Below, piece after piece: positions 51,674 to 60,734 of a stretch of 64,000 nucleotides of DNA. This DNA comes from Suilimivivens sp009774465 (GTDB taxonomy: Bacteria > Bacillota > Clostridia > Lachnospirales > Lachnospiraceae). A model generated the notes under the pieces. The model searched no databases. It was not told the origin of the DNA and was given only the letters and a program-made list of their open reading frames with translations. Location of the stretch: the NCBI GenBank assembly GCA_947382645.1, contig CANDAE010000006.1:74863-138862 (forward strand). Direction: 5' to 3'. A program made the translations under genes and the position numbers. Every line of letters starts with the position of its first letter. The stretch's first letter is position 1.

Positions 51674-52675
51674 CTACTTGTCTTGTTTATAATTTGTTAT
51701 TATTTTTTCCATAAACTGAACATATTCCTTCTGAACATATTCCGGTGCAAGAATACTGACCTGACTGCCAAGACCTGTCAGCCACCCGAAAAACTGTCCG
51801 CTTAAGGCCGCTTTGACTCTTACGCTGACCATTTCATTCTCAAGCTTTCTTACATCAGTTTCCCTTCCAAAGCGGTCCAGAATAATTCCAATCATATTTT
51901 CCGGTAATCTTAAGGTTACCGTCTCCGTTTCTCCCCCAAACATGCCAAAGGTCATATTTGTATATTGTGCAATATCAAACTTCTGAAAAGCTTCCACTCC
52001 TTTTCGCTTTTCATTTGTCAGCTCTGTGATGTGGCTCATTTTATCTACCCTGTAATGCTTAATTTTTTCTTCCACATCATCATAGGCAATTAAATAATAA
52101 TTTTCATCCTGCCAGGTAAGGGCCCAGGGACTGGCCTGATATTTTTTTCCTTCCCGTTTGGGCTGCAGTTCTTTTTTTATATTCCATGTGGAATAGGTAA
52201 ATGTAACCGGAAAATTATTTTGTATCGCTCTGTGAATACGGTCAACATTATAGTAAATACTTTCATTTTCCGTTTTTACCCTTCCGGCAACAAACACCTG
52301 CCTCTGCAGCTGTTTTCCCTCATAAGGCCCTGCCAGCTTTTCAATTTTGGCAATTAATTCCCTTGATTTTTTCTGGGTAATAAATCGGGATGCCTGTACA
52401 GCATCCACCAAAAGCTTTAATTCCGGCAGTTCAAATTCCCTGCCTGCCAGATAATAGCCGCCTCCTTTTCGGGATTTTACATTTACAATATCATAGCCGA
52501 AACTGATCAGACATTCTATATCATCATAGATACTTTTTCTCTCCGCAGAAATTCCATAAGAGGCCAGCTGCGCTATAATCTCCTGAGAAGGCATGCAGTG
52601 CGCCTCATCTGTTTTTTCCGTAAGAATTTTTAATATGTAAAGAAGCTTCAGCTTCTGATTGGCGGATTTGGCCAT
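51674..52675 (-). CDS. WYL-domain transcriptional regulator
   Basis: The protein is 333 residues from ATG 52675, with AAGGAG 7 bases upstream. The N-terminal helix-turn-helix (about 1-70, KLKLLYILKILTE and ISAERKSIYDDIECL) is DeoR-like. The middle holds a WYL domain with PWALTWQDENYYLIAYDD and KHYRVDKMSHI, and a WCX-type C-terminal extension follows. WYL proteins bind nucleic-acid-derived or other small ligands and often regulate defence or stress genes. It lies between the small membrane protein and the aminotransferase. Its target is unknown. Confidence 0.88.
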   Translation of the reverse strand: MAKSANQKLKLLYILKILTEKTDEAHCMPSQEIIAQLASYGISAERKSIYDDIECLISFGYDIVNVKSRKGGGYYLAGREFELPELKLLVDAVQASRFITQKKSRELIAKIEKLAGPYEGKQLQRQVFVAGRVKTENESIYYNVDRIHRAIQNNFPVTFTYSTWNIKKELQPKREGKKYQASPWALTWQDENYYLIAYDDVEEKIKHYRVDKMSHITELTNEKRKGVEAFQKFDIAQYTNMTFGMFGGETETVTLRLPENMIGIILDRFGRETDVRKLENEMVSVRVKAALSGQFFGWLTGLGSQVSILAPEYVQKEYVQFMEKIITNYKQDK

Positions 52676-52708
52676 TTTATTCTCCTTGCTTTTATACCAC
52701 AAAATAAC

Positions 52709-52733
52709 GGATGTCCCGCAAAGCGTGACATCC
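52709..52733 (-). terminator. hairpin after the small membrane protein gene
   Basis: The arms GGATGTC/GACATCC (52709-52715, 52727-52733) with inner CGC/GCG form a stem. The minus strand continues CGTTATTTTG, a modest T-rich tail. It lies just before the WYL gene and may partly uncouple it. Confidence 0.5.
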
Positions 52734-52752
52734 TTTCGCATACACCGGATAT

Positions 52753-52917
52753 TTAACTTTCAGAGACTCCCTTTGCCTCCTCCATTTCAAGCTGGCTGTT
52801 TTTACGTTTGCGCAATTTAATTCCTATAAAAACTGCAATTCCACAAAGAACGACAATCACTGCCAGCAATAATGCGTAAGATAAAAAAGAATTTAAAAAC
52901 AATACTAATTTTTCCAT
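52753..52917 (-). CDS. 54-residue single-pass membrane protein
   Basis: Read directly from the sequence, it begins MEKLVLFLNSFLSYALLLAV, continues with a hydrophobic IVVLCGIAVFIGI, then a basic anchor KLRKRKN and a short acidic tail ending VSES. One long membrane helix (about 8-33) with a cytoplasmic C-terminus is predicted. AAAGG lies 12-13 bases before ATG and GGAG is very close, so translation efficiency is uncertain. It follows the membrane MutS-like gene by 71 bases. The function is unknown. Confidence 0.6.
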   Translation of the reverse strand: MEKLVLFLNSFLSYALLLAVIVVLCGIAVFIGIKLRKRKNSQLEMEEAKGVSES

Positions 52918-52988
52918 TGCTCCACTGTACCTTTCTTAATGAACTTTTTAGGCTGAATATATCTATAATCATATCATTGTGATATTTT

Positions 52989-54674
52989 TCAGTCAAGCAT
53001 CTGCCATACACCTGTTTCCAAAAAATTACCAGCCATAGCTTCCGCCACATCAATAATTTCTGTCGAGAATCCCATAATCCCAAGCAGTTTGATTGCATTT
53101 CGCGTCTGGGCCCGTCCATTTATAATTTTATAAGTAAAGTAAATGTCATTTCCTTCAAATTCTTCTGAAAAATGATAATTTTCATATATTTGTTCCAAAA
53201 GATAAGTAAGCTCAATGTCATGAGTTGCCGCAAAGCACAGGCAGTTTCCGGCCGACATGTTTTTCAAAATCTGGGTAGAAGCAGCAATCCGCTCCACTGT
53301 ATTCGTTCCCCGCAGCACCTCATCCACAAAACATAAAACAGGCTCACCTTCTTCTTTTACCATGTTCATAATGCGCTTTAATGCTCTGATTTCCACCATA
53401 TAATAGCTTTCTCCGCCCTGCACATCATCCCTAAGGCTCATGGAGGAAATAATCCGAAACATGGAACCACTATAATTCTCTGCCAGACAAGTGTGAATTG
53501 TCTGAGCAAAAATACTGTTTAGCGCCACTGTTTTTAAAAAAGTAGATTTACCGGAAGCATTTGATCCTGTAATCAAAACGCTGCTTTTGGTACGCAGACT
53601 ATTTTTAACCGGATTATCAAGCAGCGGATGATACATCCCCTCTGCATTGATTTCCAACTTTTTTGAAAATACCGGAACACAATAATTGTCAAGAGAAGTT
53701 CTGTAGGCTCCAACAGCAATCATTGCTTCAATTTTTCCTACTGTGGTAATCATCAGATCAATATCTGATATATGCTTTCTTACTTCTGAAAGCATTTGAT
53801 TAAATTTAATCAAATCCAGGTGGAATCCCATCCGTATAAAGTCAAGCAGAATATCAATTGGATTTCCTGAACCTGACATGCGCCCGGTTGACATCAGCAG
53901 AAAGGAACCTGTCTTAAATCCATTCATAGAACTGCTGCACTTTTTTAAAAGTTTAAACTCTTCGCTTAATACCTCGCTTTTGTGCTCCTGGAGCTTTTTA
54001 ACTGCCTCAAGAAGACGGAAAATATAGGCAAAGCTGGTGATGTAAGGATCTATTTCATTTTTCACTTTGAAATATGACATATTATTATAAACCATAATAA
54101 TTCCAAAAGCCACCAGCCCAAATGGAATATTTACAAACATCACCCCAATACTGATAAGAAGCAATAATAAAGCAAAATAATGCTGTAAATTACTTCTGTT
54201 TCCCAGCCCGTCCAAGTAATCCAGGTAGTCATAAATAGAATATTTTCCTGTTTTTCCCAGTTTACTGTAAATCAACTGAAAAGCCACTCTCTCATCCGGA
54301 TGAGAACTGATAAAATCAATAATCTTTTCCCTTTTTAAAAGCTCTGACTCTTCCATACAGGGCTTTCTTAATACGTAATACAGGTATTCTTCACCAGCCG
54401 CGGAATATGTGTAATTCATCCTTTTAAAGACTTCATCCATATCCAGATCATTCCAGGTAATATCATCAATGAAAAAGCCATCCTTATGCTTTTCAAAATA
54501 ATGGGAAATGATTTCAAGCCGACCTGGTTTATATTCCCTGGGCGGTAATACACCATATTCCTTATATAACTTTTCGATGAAAATTTTTTCCGATTTTTTA
54601 TAGCCGATAACCTCTTTTAACATAAGCAGCAAAACCAGACCGGCCATAGCAATCGCAAAAATAATATATTCCAT
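52989..54674 (-). CDS. membrane-anchored MutS-like ATPase
   Basis: The 561-residue protein has a membrane helix at 2-20 and a hydrophobic pair at about 165-198. The lever/clamp-like helical region follows, then a MutS-type ATPase: GSNASGKST (370-378), SLRDDVQGGESYYMVEI, VLCFVDEVLRGTNTVERI (Walker B Asp451-Glu452) and FAATHDIEL. Mismatch-reading domain I is absent. It therefore belongs to membrane MutS homologues of unknown role, not to mismatch repair; true mutS is at 22746-25394. GGAG in the last codons of the upstream chemoreceptor serves as its RBS. Confidence 0.85.
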   Translation of the reverse strand: MEYIIFAIAMAGLVLLLMLKEVIGYKKSEKIFIEKLYKEYGVLPPREYKPGRLEIISHYFEKHKDGFFIDDITWNDLDMDEVFKRMNYTYSAAGEEYLYYVLRKPCMEESELLKREKIIDFISSHPDERVAFQLIYSKLGKTGKYSIYDYLDYLDGLGNRSNLQHYFALLLLLISIGVMFVNIPFGLVAFGIIMVYNNMSYFKVKNEIDPYITSFAYIFRLLEAVKKLQEHKSEVLSEEFKLLKKCSSSMNGFKTGSFLLMSTGRMSGSGNPIDILLDFIRMGFHLDLIKFNQMLSEVRKHISDIDLMITTVGKIEAMIAVGAYRTSLDNYCVPVFSKKLEINAEGMYHPLLDNPVKNSLRTKSSVLITGSNASGKSTFLKTVALNSIFAQTIHTCLAENYSGSMFRIISSMSLRDDVQGGESYYMVEIRALKRIMNMVKEEGEPVLCFVDEVLRGTNTVERIAASTQILKNMSAGNCLCFAATHDIELTYLLEQIYENYHFSEEFEGNDIYFTYKIINGRAQTRNAIKLLGIMGFSTEIIDVAEAMAGNFLETGVWQMLD

Positions 54675-54680
54675 ACCCGC

Positions 54681-56387
54681 TTACTCCATAACAAACATTT
54701 TAATGCTTTCTTCCATTTCACCTGCAATTGTATTCAGCTGCTTCGCATTATTTGCTATGTCCTCAACAATCGTTCCGACCTCGGAAGCAGATGCAGACGT
54801 TTCTTCTGTGCTTGCTGCATTTTCCTGTGCAATAGCAGTTAAATTCTGAACTACATCCACCACTTTAATTCTGGCATCATCCAGCTGTTTCGTCTTATCT
54901 GTAATTTCCTGTATGTTCTTCATTGATTTATCTATACCGTCTTTTACATCCTTAAATGCATTTTCAGTATTTATTACATTTTCATTCTGCTTTTCAATTA
55001 CCACCTTTACTTCTTCCATAGTGTCTACAGCTTTTTCGGAATCAGCAATCAATGAGTTAATAATATCATCAATCTGTCTGGCCGATTCATTTGACTGTTC
55101 GGCAAGCTTCTGGATCTGTGCCGCAACAACAGCAAACCCTCTTCCCTGTTCTCCGGCTCTGGCCGCTTCAATAGACGCATTCAATGATAAAAGATTTGTC
55201 TCTTCCGCAATATCTGTAATCATGTCTGTTGCTTCTTTAATTTTAAGTGCGGATTCATTGGTGGTATTTGTCTGTTCTGAAATGACAAACACTGCCTCTT
55301 TTGTCTGCCGGTTGATCTGATTCAGCTCATTTAAAATATCAATCGCCTTATCTCCTGCATTACGCATAATGCGTGCGTTTTCTCTTAAGTCCTCCACCTC
55401 TGTGGATGTCTCTTCAATCATATTTCCCATCAGAATGATATTTTCTGTTGCAGTCTGTGTATCCTGCGCCTGTGAAGTAGCCCCCTGGGCAATTTCAGAA
55501 ATTGCCTTTTCCACCTGTTCTACTGATAAAGAAGCCTCCTGTGCACTGTTAGTCATAGTATTTGATGCATTATATAAACTGTCACTGTGATCTGCAATAT
55601 TTTTCGTTACATCTGTAAGTGCATTTCTAAGGCTGTCAATTGCCCGTCCCATAATACCGGTTTCATCTTTCCGCTTATTAATATATGCCTGCCATTTGCT
55701 TTCAACAAAATTCAAATCTGCAAGCTGTGAAATAATACCGGTAATTCTCTCAATAGGCTTTACAATTTTGATTGCAACAAATAATCCAATTGCAGAACAC
55801 AAAATCAAGATAAACAAAGAACCATAAAGACTTTTTGCTATGATCTGTTTGATACCTGCAAATACTTCATTTTCATCTGCAGTAATGACTATCACATACC
55901 CCATATTTTCCCCAATGTAATAGGAAGCATACTTGGTCACACCTTTAAATTCGTATGCAATCACATCTGTTGCCGGCCGGTTTCCTTTTGCCATTTCACT
56001 CAGCACCTGCTTTACAGCATCATTTTCAACAGGCTGTCCAATCTTATCCGCTGTGGGATGGTACAGCATGGTTCCGTCTGCACCTACCACATAAGCATAA
56101 CTGGAATTCATGCCGTTAACATCAATACTTCCAACTGCATTTCCCAGCCCTTCCTGCGTCAATACCAGCTCTGCCCCCATCGCCTCAATTTCCCGGTCCA
56201 GATTAACTCCTGCAAGATTTGTCATATCCATCATGTAGTTTTTGGTAACCTCTGACAGACTTTCCTCAACCATCGGAATGATCATACTAAGGCATAAGGA
56301 AGTAGTTGCTAAAACAGCCAGTATAACAACCAATACTATTTTTGTCTTAATAGAATGAATCAATGACACTTTTACGTTCTTTTTCAA
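54681..56387 (-). CDS. methyl-accepting chemotaxis protein with Cache sensor domain
   Basis: The 568-residue chemoreceptor has membrane helices at about 14-36 and 190-212. Between them is a dCache-type domain (SSYAYVVGADGTMLYHPTAD and KGVTKYASYYIGENMGYVIV). HAMP is next, then the signalling tip TNLLSLNASIEAARAGEQGR. The start is TTG at 56387 with GGGGGA 7 bases upstream. It is 38 bases after the amidohydrolase and 6 before the MutS-like gene. A nucleoside, amino-acid or carboxylate ligand is possible but unproven. Confidence 0.9.
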   Translation of the reverse strand: MKKNVKVSLIHSIKTKIVLVVILAVLATTSLCLSMIIPMVEESLSEVTKNYMMDMTNLAGVNLDREIEAMGAELVLTQEGLGNAVGSIDVNGMNSSYAYVVGADGTMLYHPTADKIGQPVENDAVKQVLSEMAKGNRPATDVIAYEFKGVTKYASYYIGENMGYVIVITADENEVFAGIKQIIAKSLYGSLFILILCSAIGLFVAIKIVKPIERITGIISQLADLNFVESKWQAYINKRKDETGIMGRAIDSLRNALTDVTKNIADHSDSLYNASNTMTNSAQEASLSVEQVEKAISEIAQGATSQAQDTQTATENIILMGNMIEETSTEVEDLRENARIMRNAGDKAIDILNELNQINRQTKEAVFVISEQTNTTNESALKIKEATDMITDIAEETNLLSLNASIEAARAGEQGRGFAVVAAQIQKLAEQSNESARQIDDIINSLIADSEKAVDTMEEVKVVIEKQNENVINTENAFKDVKDGIDKSMKNIQEITDKTKQLDDARIKVVDVVQNLTAIAQENAASTEETSASASEVGTIVEDIANNAKQLNTIAGEMEESIKMFVME

Positions 56388-56425
56388 ATCAATTTCCCCC
56401 TTTTAAAATATATACTGTTTATTAG

Positions 56426-57727
56426 TTATTTAATGATACGCTGCCTGATCTGCTCTGCATTTCGATAAATGCTTTCCGGACTGTCTGAAACATAAAACGT
56501 GCCATTTTCATAAAGTATTTTTCCATTTATCATAGTCATTATTACATTCTGCTTACTTCCACTGTAAACTATATTTTTAGGAATATTGTGAACTGGCTGC
56601 ATATTGGGCTGTCTTAGATCAATCATAATCAAATCTGCAAGCTTTCCCGGTGCAAGGCTATCCGCCTCCTCAAGCCCCATTGCCAGGGCCCCGTTTGTGG
56701 TGGCCATCTTAAGAACTTCAAAAGCATCCACCGCCTGCGCATCCTTTTGCCTTACTTTGGCAAGTCCTGTCACAAGAAACATTTCCCTGAACATATCAAG
56801 ACAATTGTTGCTTGCAGGTCCATCTGTTCCAATCGCCACTCTGACGCCCCTTTCAAGGAATCTGCTTACAGGCGCAATGCCACTGGCAAGTTTCAGATTT
56901 GAAGCGGGATTTGTCACAGCAAACAGTCCCCGTTTTTTCATAATTTCAATATCTTCTTCCGTTACATGGACACAGTGGTAACCGCCGCCGCCATAATCAA
57001 ACATTCCTATGGAATCCAGAAATGCCACAGGCGACATGCCATAGCGTTCCCTGCATCCTGCCACCTCCCCTTCCGTTTCTGCAAGATGCATAAAGACAGG
57101 GGCTTCATATTTATGGGAAAGAGCCGCAATCTGTTCAAGAAGTTTCCTTTGACAGGTGTATTCTGCATGGAACCCCAGTACATATGACTGGAGGGGACTT
57201 TTTTTGTTTAGTTTCAGATACATTTCTTCCACCATCTCAGGCGACTGGCTGAAATCATTTACACCGCCCACCTGAACACACCGCATTCCCATATCATCAA
57301 AGGCGTCTGCAATTGATTCCGGCGTCAGGTACATATCAAAAACCGCTGTAATGCCGCTGGTTAAATATTCCAGTATTGCAAGCTTTGACAAATGATAAAT
57401 GTCTTCCCCGCTCATTTTTGCTTCCACCGGAAAAATCATTTGGTTCAGCCACTGATCCAAAGGCAAATCGTCCGCATAGGAACGCATCAGCGTCATTCCT
57501 GAATGGGTATGGGCGTTTTTAAACCCGGGCATTAAAAGATTTCCTTTACAGTCAATCTCTCTGTCCCAAATAATACATGCATCAGGCGACTTTTGATAAA
57601 TCTGGTCTATGTCGCTTCCATCTCCCACATATAAGATACGGTCATTTTTTATCCAGATTTCTCCTTCAAAAACATCCTGTCCCTCTTTCATAGAAAGAAT
57701 TTTGGCATTGTATAAACGAATATTCAT
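56426..57727 (-). CDS. amidohydrolase of the MtaD/SsnA type (purine or S-adenosyl metabolite deaminase)
   Basis: The 433-residue metal-dependent hydrolase has the metal site GFKNAHTHSGMTLMRSYADD near residue 67, FHAEYTC, MHLAETEGE, CVHVTEEDIEIMKKRG and GTDGPASNNCLDMFREM. The pattern fits 5-methylthioadenosine/S-adenosylhomocysteine deaminases and relatives. The nearby cdd and purine nucleoside phosphorylase fit a nucleoside-salvage role. The substrate is not certain. The order is punA-cdd-this gene, with 11 bases between cdd and it. Confidence 0.88.
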   Translation of the reverse strand: MNIRLYNAKILSMKEGQDVFEGEIWIKNDRILYVGDGSDIDQIYQKSPDACIIWDREIDCKGNLLMPGFKNAHTHSGMTLMRSYADDLPLDQWLNQMIFPVEAKMSGEDIYHLSKLAILEYLTSGITAVFDMYLTPESIADAFDDMGMRCVQVGGVNDFSQSPEMVEEMYLKLNKKSPLQSYVLGFHAEYTCQRKLLEQIAALSHKYEAPVFMHLAETEGEVAGCRERYGMSPVAFLDSIGMFDYGGGGYHCVHVTEEDIEIMKKRGLFAVTNPASNLKLASGIAPVSRFLERGVRVAIGTDGPASNNCLDMFREMFLVTGLAKVRQKDAQAVDAFEVLKMATTNGALAMGLEEADSLAPGKLADLIMIDLRQPNMQPVHNIPKNIVYSGSKQNVIMTMINGKILYENGTFYVSDSPESIYRNAEQIRQRIIK

Positions 57728-57738
57728 AATTTCCTTCC

Positions 57739-58188
57739 CTATTTTAAATTTTCCGGCCCAAAGCTTTCCGGCAGTAATTCACTTAAACTAAAAATTTTAT
57801 AATCACTTTCACTTTTTGCAACGATTACAGCAAACTGTTCGTCAGCAAATTCACGAAATACCTGCCTGCATACGCCGCAGGGAAACGCATATTGACTAAG
57901 GACATCTCCTTTTTTACCGCCCACAACAGCTATGGCTTTTAATTTACGCCATCCTTCACTGACTGCTTTTGCAATTGCAGTTCTTTCTGCGCAAATAGCA
58001 GGCGTATAAGATGCATTTTCTATGTTACATCCCGTATATATTCTCAGCTCATTTGTAAGAACCGCCGCGCCTACCATATAACCTGAATAAGGTGCATAGG
58101 CTTTTTTTCTTGCTTCCATTGCTGAACGGATTAGTTCCTTTACCGGAATATCCGGTAAAAAATCCGCACTTTTCAGTTTTGACTCCAT
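57739..58188 (-). CDS. cdd: cytidine deaminase
   Basis: The protein is 149 residues and deaminates cytidine and deoxycytidine to uridine forms. Zinc and catalytic motifs are CNIENASYTPAICAERTAI (Cys-Ala-Glu) and PCGVCRQVFREF (PCxxC). ATG at 58188 has GGGGA 6 bases upstream; an in-frame GTG at 58200 is an alternative. It follows the purine nucleoside phosphorylase by about 30 bases. Confidence 0.96.
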   Translation of the reverse strand: MESKLKSADFLPDIPVKELIRSAMEARKKAYAPYSGYMVGAAVLTNELRIYTGCNIENASYTPAICAERTAIAKAVSEGWRKLKAIAVVGGKKGDVLSQYAFPCGVCRQVFREFADEQFAVIVAKSESDYKIFSLSELLPESFGPENLK

Positions 58189-58217
58189 TTGATTCCCCAC
58201 TCCCTTTTAAACAACTG

Positions 58218-59042
58218 TCACACAAAAGCTGCAATTGATTCTGTAATCAATTGACGGAATAAAGGCGCTGCCTTATTAGAAGCCTCCTGCACTTCTTCAT
58301 GAGTAAGAGGCTGATCTGTCATACCGGCAGCAAGATTTGCCACACAGGAAATACCGCATATTCTCATTCCCATATGGTTGGCTGCAATTGCCTCCACCAC
58401 GGTACTCATCCCCACAGCATCCGCTCCCAAAGAACGAAGCATCTTAATTTCAGCAGGCGATTCAAAGGAAGGACCTGTAAGCTGTACATAAATTCCCTCA
58501 TTTAAAGGAATTTTGCATTCTGCAGCCTTCTCTTTAATGATCTGTGAAAGGGAAGGATCGTAAACTTTACTCATATCAGGAAATCTGCATCCCAATTCAT
58601 CAATATTGGCTCCAATTAAAGGGTTAGGCGCAAAACATGAAATATGATCTTTAATCAACATGAAACTGCCCGCTGAAAAGGAAGGATTAATACCTCCTGA
58701 TGCATTGGTTAAAAACAAAATTTCAGCTCCCATCATTTTCATCAGTCTCGCAGGCAGAACCACATCCGTAATTGGATAACCCTCGTAATAATGTACACGC
58801 CCTTTCATGCAGACTACTGGTACATTCTTTACATAACCAAAAATAAATTTCCCTTCATGGCCGGGAACCGTAGAAACCGGAAAGTCTTTGATTTCACTAT
58901 ATGAGATTTCTCCCTTTACATCCATTGTATCTGCATAGTTTCCAAGCCCGGAGCCTAAAACAAGAGCAACTCTGGGTACGAAAGGAAGCCTGTCCTTTAT
59001 GCTGTCATGGCATTTTACTACTTTTTCATATATCTGATTCAT
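58218..59042 (-). CDS. punA: purine-nucleoside phosphorylase (trimeric type)
   Basis: The protein is 274 residues. It splits inosine, guanosine and deoxy forms with phosphate. Motifs: ALVLGSGLGNYAD, PVSTVPGHEGKFIFG, CMKGRVHYYEGY, LTNASGGINPSF, QLTGPSFESPAEIKML and DAVGMSTVVEAIAANHMG. These define the low-molecular-mass trimeric family (PunA/PupG), not hexameric DeoD. ATG at 59042 has GGAGG 8 bases upstream. Confidence 0.95.
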   Translation of the reverse strand: MNQIYEKVVKCHDSIKDRLPFVPRVALVLGSGLGNYADTMDVKGEISYSEIKDFPVSTVPGHEGKFIFGYVKNVPVVCMKGRVHYYEGYPITDVVLPARLMKMMGAEILFLTNASGGINPSFSAGSFMLIKDHISCFAPNPLIGANIDELGCRFPDMSKVYDPSLSQIIKEKAAECKIPLNEGIYVQLTGPSFESPAEIKMLRSLGADAVGMSTVVEAIAANHMGMRICGISCVANLAAGMTDQPLTHEEVQEASNKAAPLFRQLITESIAAFV

Positions 59043-59123
59043 ACAAAATCCTCCTGCAATTTCAAAAAAGTCTATAAAATATACTATCACAGAAGCCACT
59101 CTTAATCAATCATTTATGCAAAA

Positions 59124-59151
59124 TGCTCATGACGCAAAACCATCATGAGCA
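59124..59151 (-). terminator. probable terminator after spoIVA
   Basis: The perfect 9-bp stem TGCTCATGA/TCATGAGCA has a 10-base loop. On the minus strand it is followed by TTTTGC, a short U tract, so termination may be partial. It separates spoIVA from the nucleoside-salvage genes. Confidence 0.6.
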
Positions 59152-59176
59152 CTTTTCCAAATTATGTTTTTAAGCA

Positions 59177-60664
59177 CTAAATAATAATACACACCATGCC
59201 GCCATTTGAGTCATTAACGATTTTCTGCATGGTTTCCTGGAGCTTTAACTGACTTTCGTCTCCAATCATGGTCAATTTACCTGTGATCCCGTCGTTTACA
59301 AGCTGTTCCACCGATTTGCCAAAAATATTGGTCTCCCAGATGCCTGCCTCGCTTTGACTGGAATCGGAAATAAAACGAATCAAATCCTGGGCCTGTTCTT
59401 CCGAGCCTACAATGGGGGAAATTTCTGTTTCAATATTTGCCCGAATCATATGAATACTGGGACTTTCCGCTTTGATTTTTACCCCAAATTTATTTCCGTG
59501 TTTGATCACTTCCGGCTTTTCCAGCCTGATTTCACTTCTTTCCGGTGTCACCACGCCATACCCTTTTTGTCTGACAGAATCAATAGCATGTAACACCTTT
59601 ACATACTCTTTTTTCATCTTTGACATTTCTTTTAAGACAGAGAGCAGGTGGTATTCATTATCAATGTTTTCTCCCACCATTTCACTGAGCATTTCATAAT
59701 AGTAGGCATCATCCACATCCAGCCAGACTTTAATACATCCGTCCGCCATATCAATGCTGTCCATTTTGCACTTTTTCACAAAGGGGCCATCCAGTGAAAC
59801 AGGTTTATTTTTTACATCACGAATACAGTTATACTGCTTCATGATTTCTTTTACCCTGCCGATTAAATCCACCTTCATCTGATGATTGGCCGGCAGCATT
59901 TCCACCCATTTGGGCATGTAAAATTCTATCATGGTAAGTGGAAACTCATAAAGAATATTTTCCAGAATCTGATTAATGTCATCCCTCTTTAGCTGCTCAC
60001 AGTTTACAGGCATAACTGACACTTCATATTTTGCTGCAATTTCATCTGCAAGCCTTGCAGTTTCTTCACTGTAAGGTTTTGCAGAATTAAGCAGCACTAC
60101 AAAGGGTTTTTTCAGTTTTTTCAGTTCCTTTATGGTGCGCTCTTCCGCCGCTAAATAATTTTCTCTTGGAATATCTCCAAAACTGCCATCACAGGTAATT
60201 ACAATCCCAATGGTAGAATGATCATTGATTACCTTTCTGGTTCCGATTTCCGCTGCCTGGGTAAATGGAATTTCCTCTGCGGACCAGGGGGTTTTTACCA
60301 TACGCTCCATTTCATTTTCCATATGGCCGCTGGCTCCATCTACCATATAGCCTACGCAGTCGATTAGCCTTACTCTTGCCTCAATTCCGTCTCCCAAACT
60401 TAACCTGGCGGCTTCTTTGGGAATAAATTTAGGCTCTGTGGTTGTAATTGTTTTTCCTCCTGCACTTTGAGGCAATTCATCCTTTGCCCGCTCCTTCTCA
60501 TAGGATTCTGTCATATTGGGCAGGACCATCAAGTCCATAAATCGCTTAATGAACGTGGATTTACCGGTTCTGACCGGCCCCACAACACCTATGTAAATTT
60601 CTCCGCCGCATCTTAATTGAATGTCATTGTATAAGTCATACTCTTTTTTGGTATTCAAGTCCAT
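59177..60664 (-). CDS. spoIVA: stage IV sporulation protein A
   Basis: The 495-residue protein is normal length. SpoIVA is the ATPase that polymerises on the forespore as the basement layer of the coat. The N-terminal TRAFAC-type domain has Walker A GPVRTGKSTFIKRF and a conserved PQSAGGKTITTTEPKF, then VRLIDCVGYMV and VVLLNSAKPYSEET. The C-terminus is conserved, with a short hydrophobic end (GGMVCIII). A sigma-E-like promoter and palindrome precede it. It is good evidence for endospore formation. Confidence 0.97.
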   Translation of the reverse strand: MDLNTKKEYDLYNDIQLRCGGEIYIGVVGPVRTGKSTFIKRFMDLMVLPNMTESYEKERAKDELPQSAGGKTITTTEPKFIPKEAARLSLGDGIEARVRLIDCVGYMVDGASGHMENEMERMVKTPWSAEEIPFTQAAEIGTRKVINDHSTIGIVITCDGSFGDIPRENYLAAEERTIKELKKLKKPFVVLLNSAKPYSEETARLADEIAAKYEVSVMPVNCEQLKRDDINQILENILYEFPLTMIEFYMPKWVEMLPANHQMKVDLIGRVKEIMKQYNCIRDVKNKPVSLDGPFVKKCKMDSIDMADGCIKVWLDVDDAYYYEMLSEMVGENIDNEYHLLSVLKEMSKMKKEYVKVLHAIDSVRQKGYGVVTPERSEIRLEKPEVIKHGNKFGVKIKAESPSIHMIRANIETEISPIVGSEEQAQDLIRFISDSSQSEAGIWETNIFGKSVEQLVNDGITGKLTMIGDESQLKLQETMQKIVNDSNGGMVCIII

Positions 60665-60690
60665 AAAATTACCCCTTCCATACTTAGTTA

Positions 60691-60720
60691 AATGTATGTA
60701 AAGGGGTACTCGTTTATTAC
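60691..60720 (-). promoter_or_regulatory. sigma-E-like promoter of spoIVA within an inverted repeat
   Basis: CATACATT (60698-60691) is 7 of 8 to the sigma-E -10 (CATACAAT). GTAATAAA (60720-60713) is a plausible -35 at 14 bases. The -10 lies between the arms of the repeat ACCCCTT/AAGGGGT (60671-60677, 60701-60707), whose other arm is the spoIVA Shine-Dalgarno AAGGGG. Confidence 0.55.
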
Positions 60721-60734
60721 TATTTTGCCAACAA

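Noticed and set aside
52989..54674. Calling the second MutS-like gene a mismatch repair protein
   Set aside because: It lacks the mismatch-binding domain and has membrane helices; canonical mutS and mutL are elsewhere in the window.
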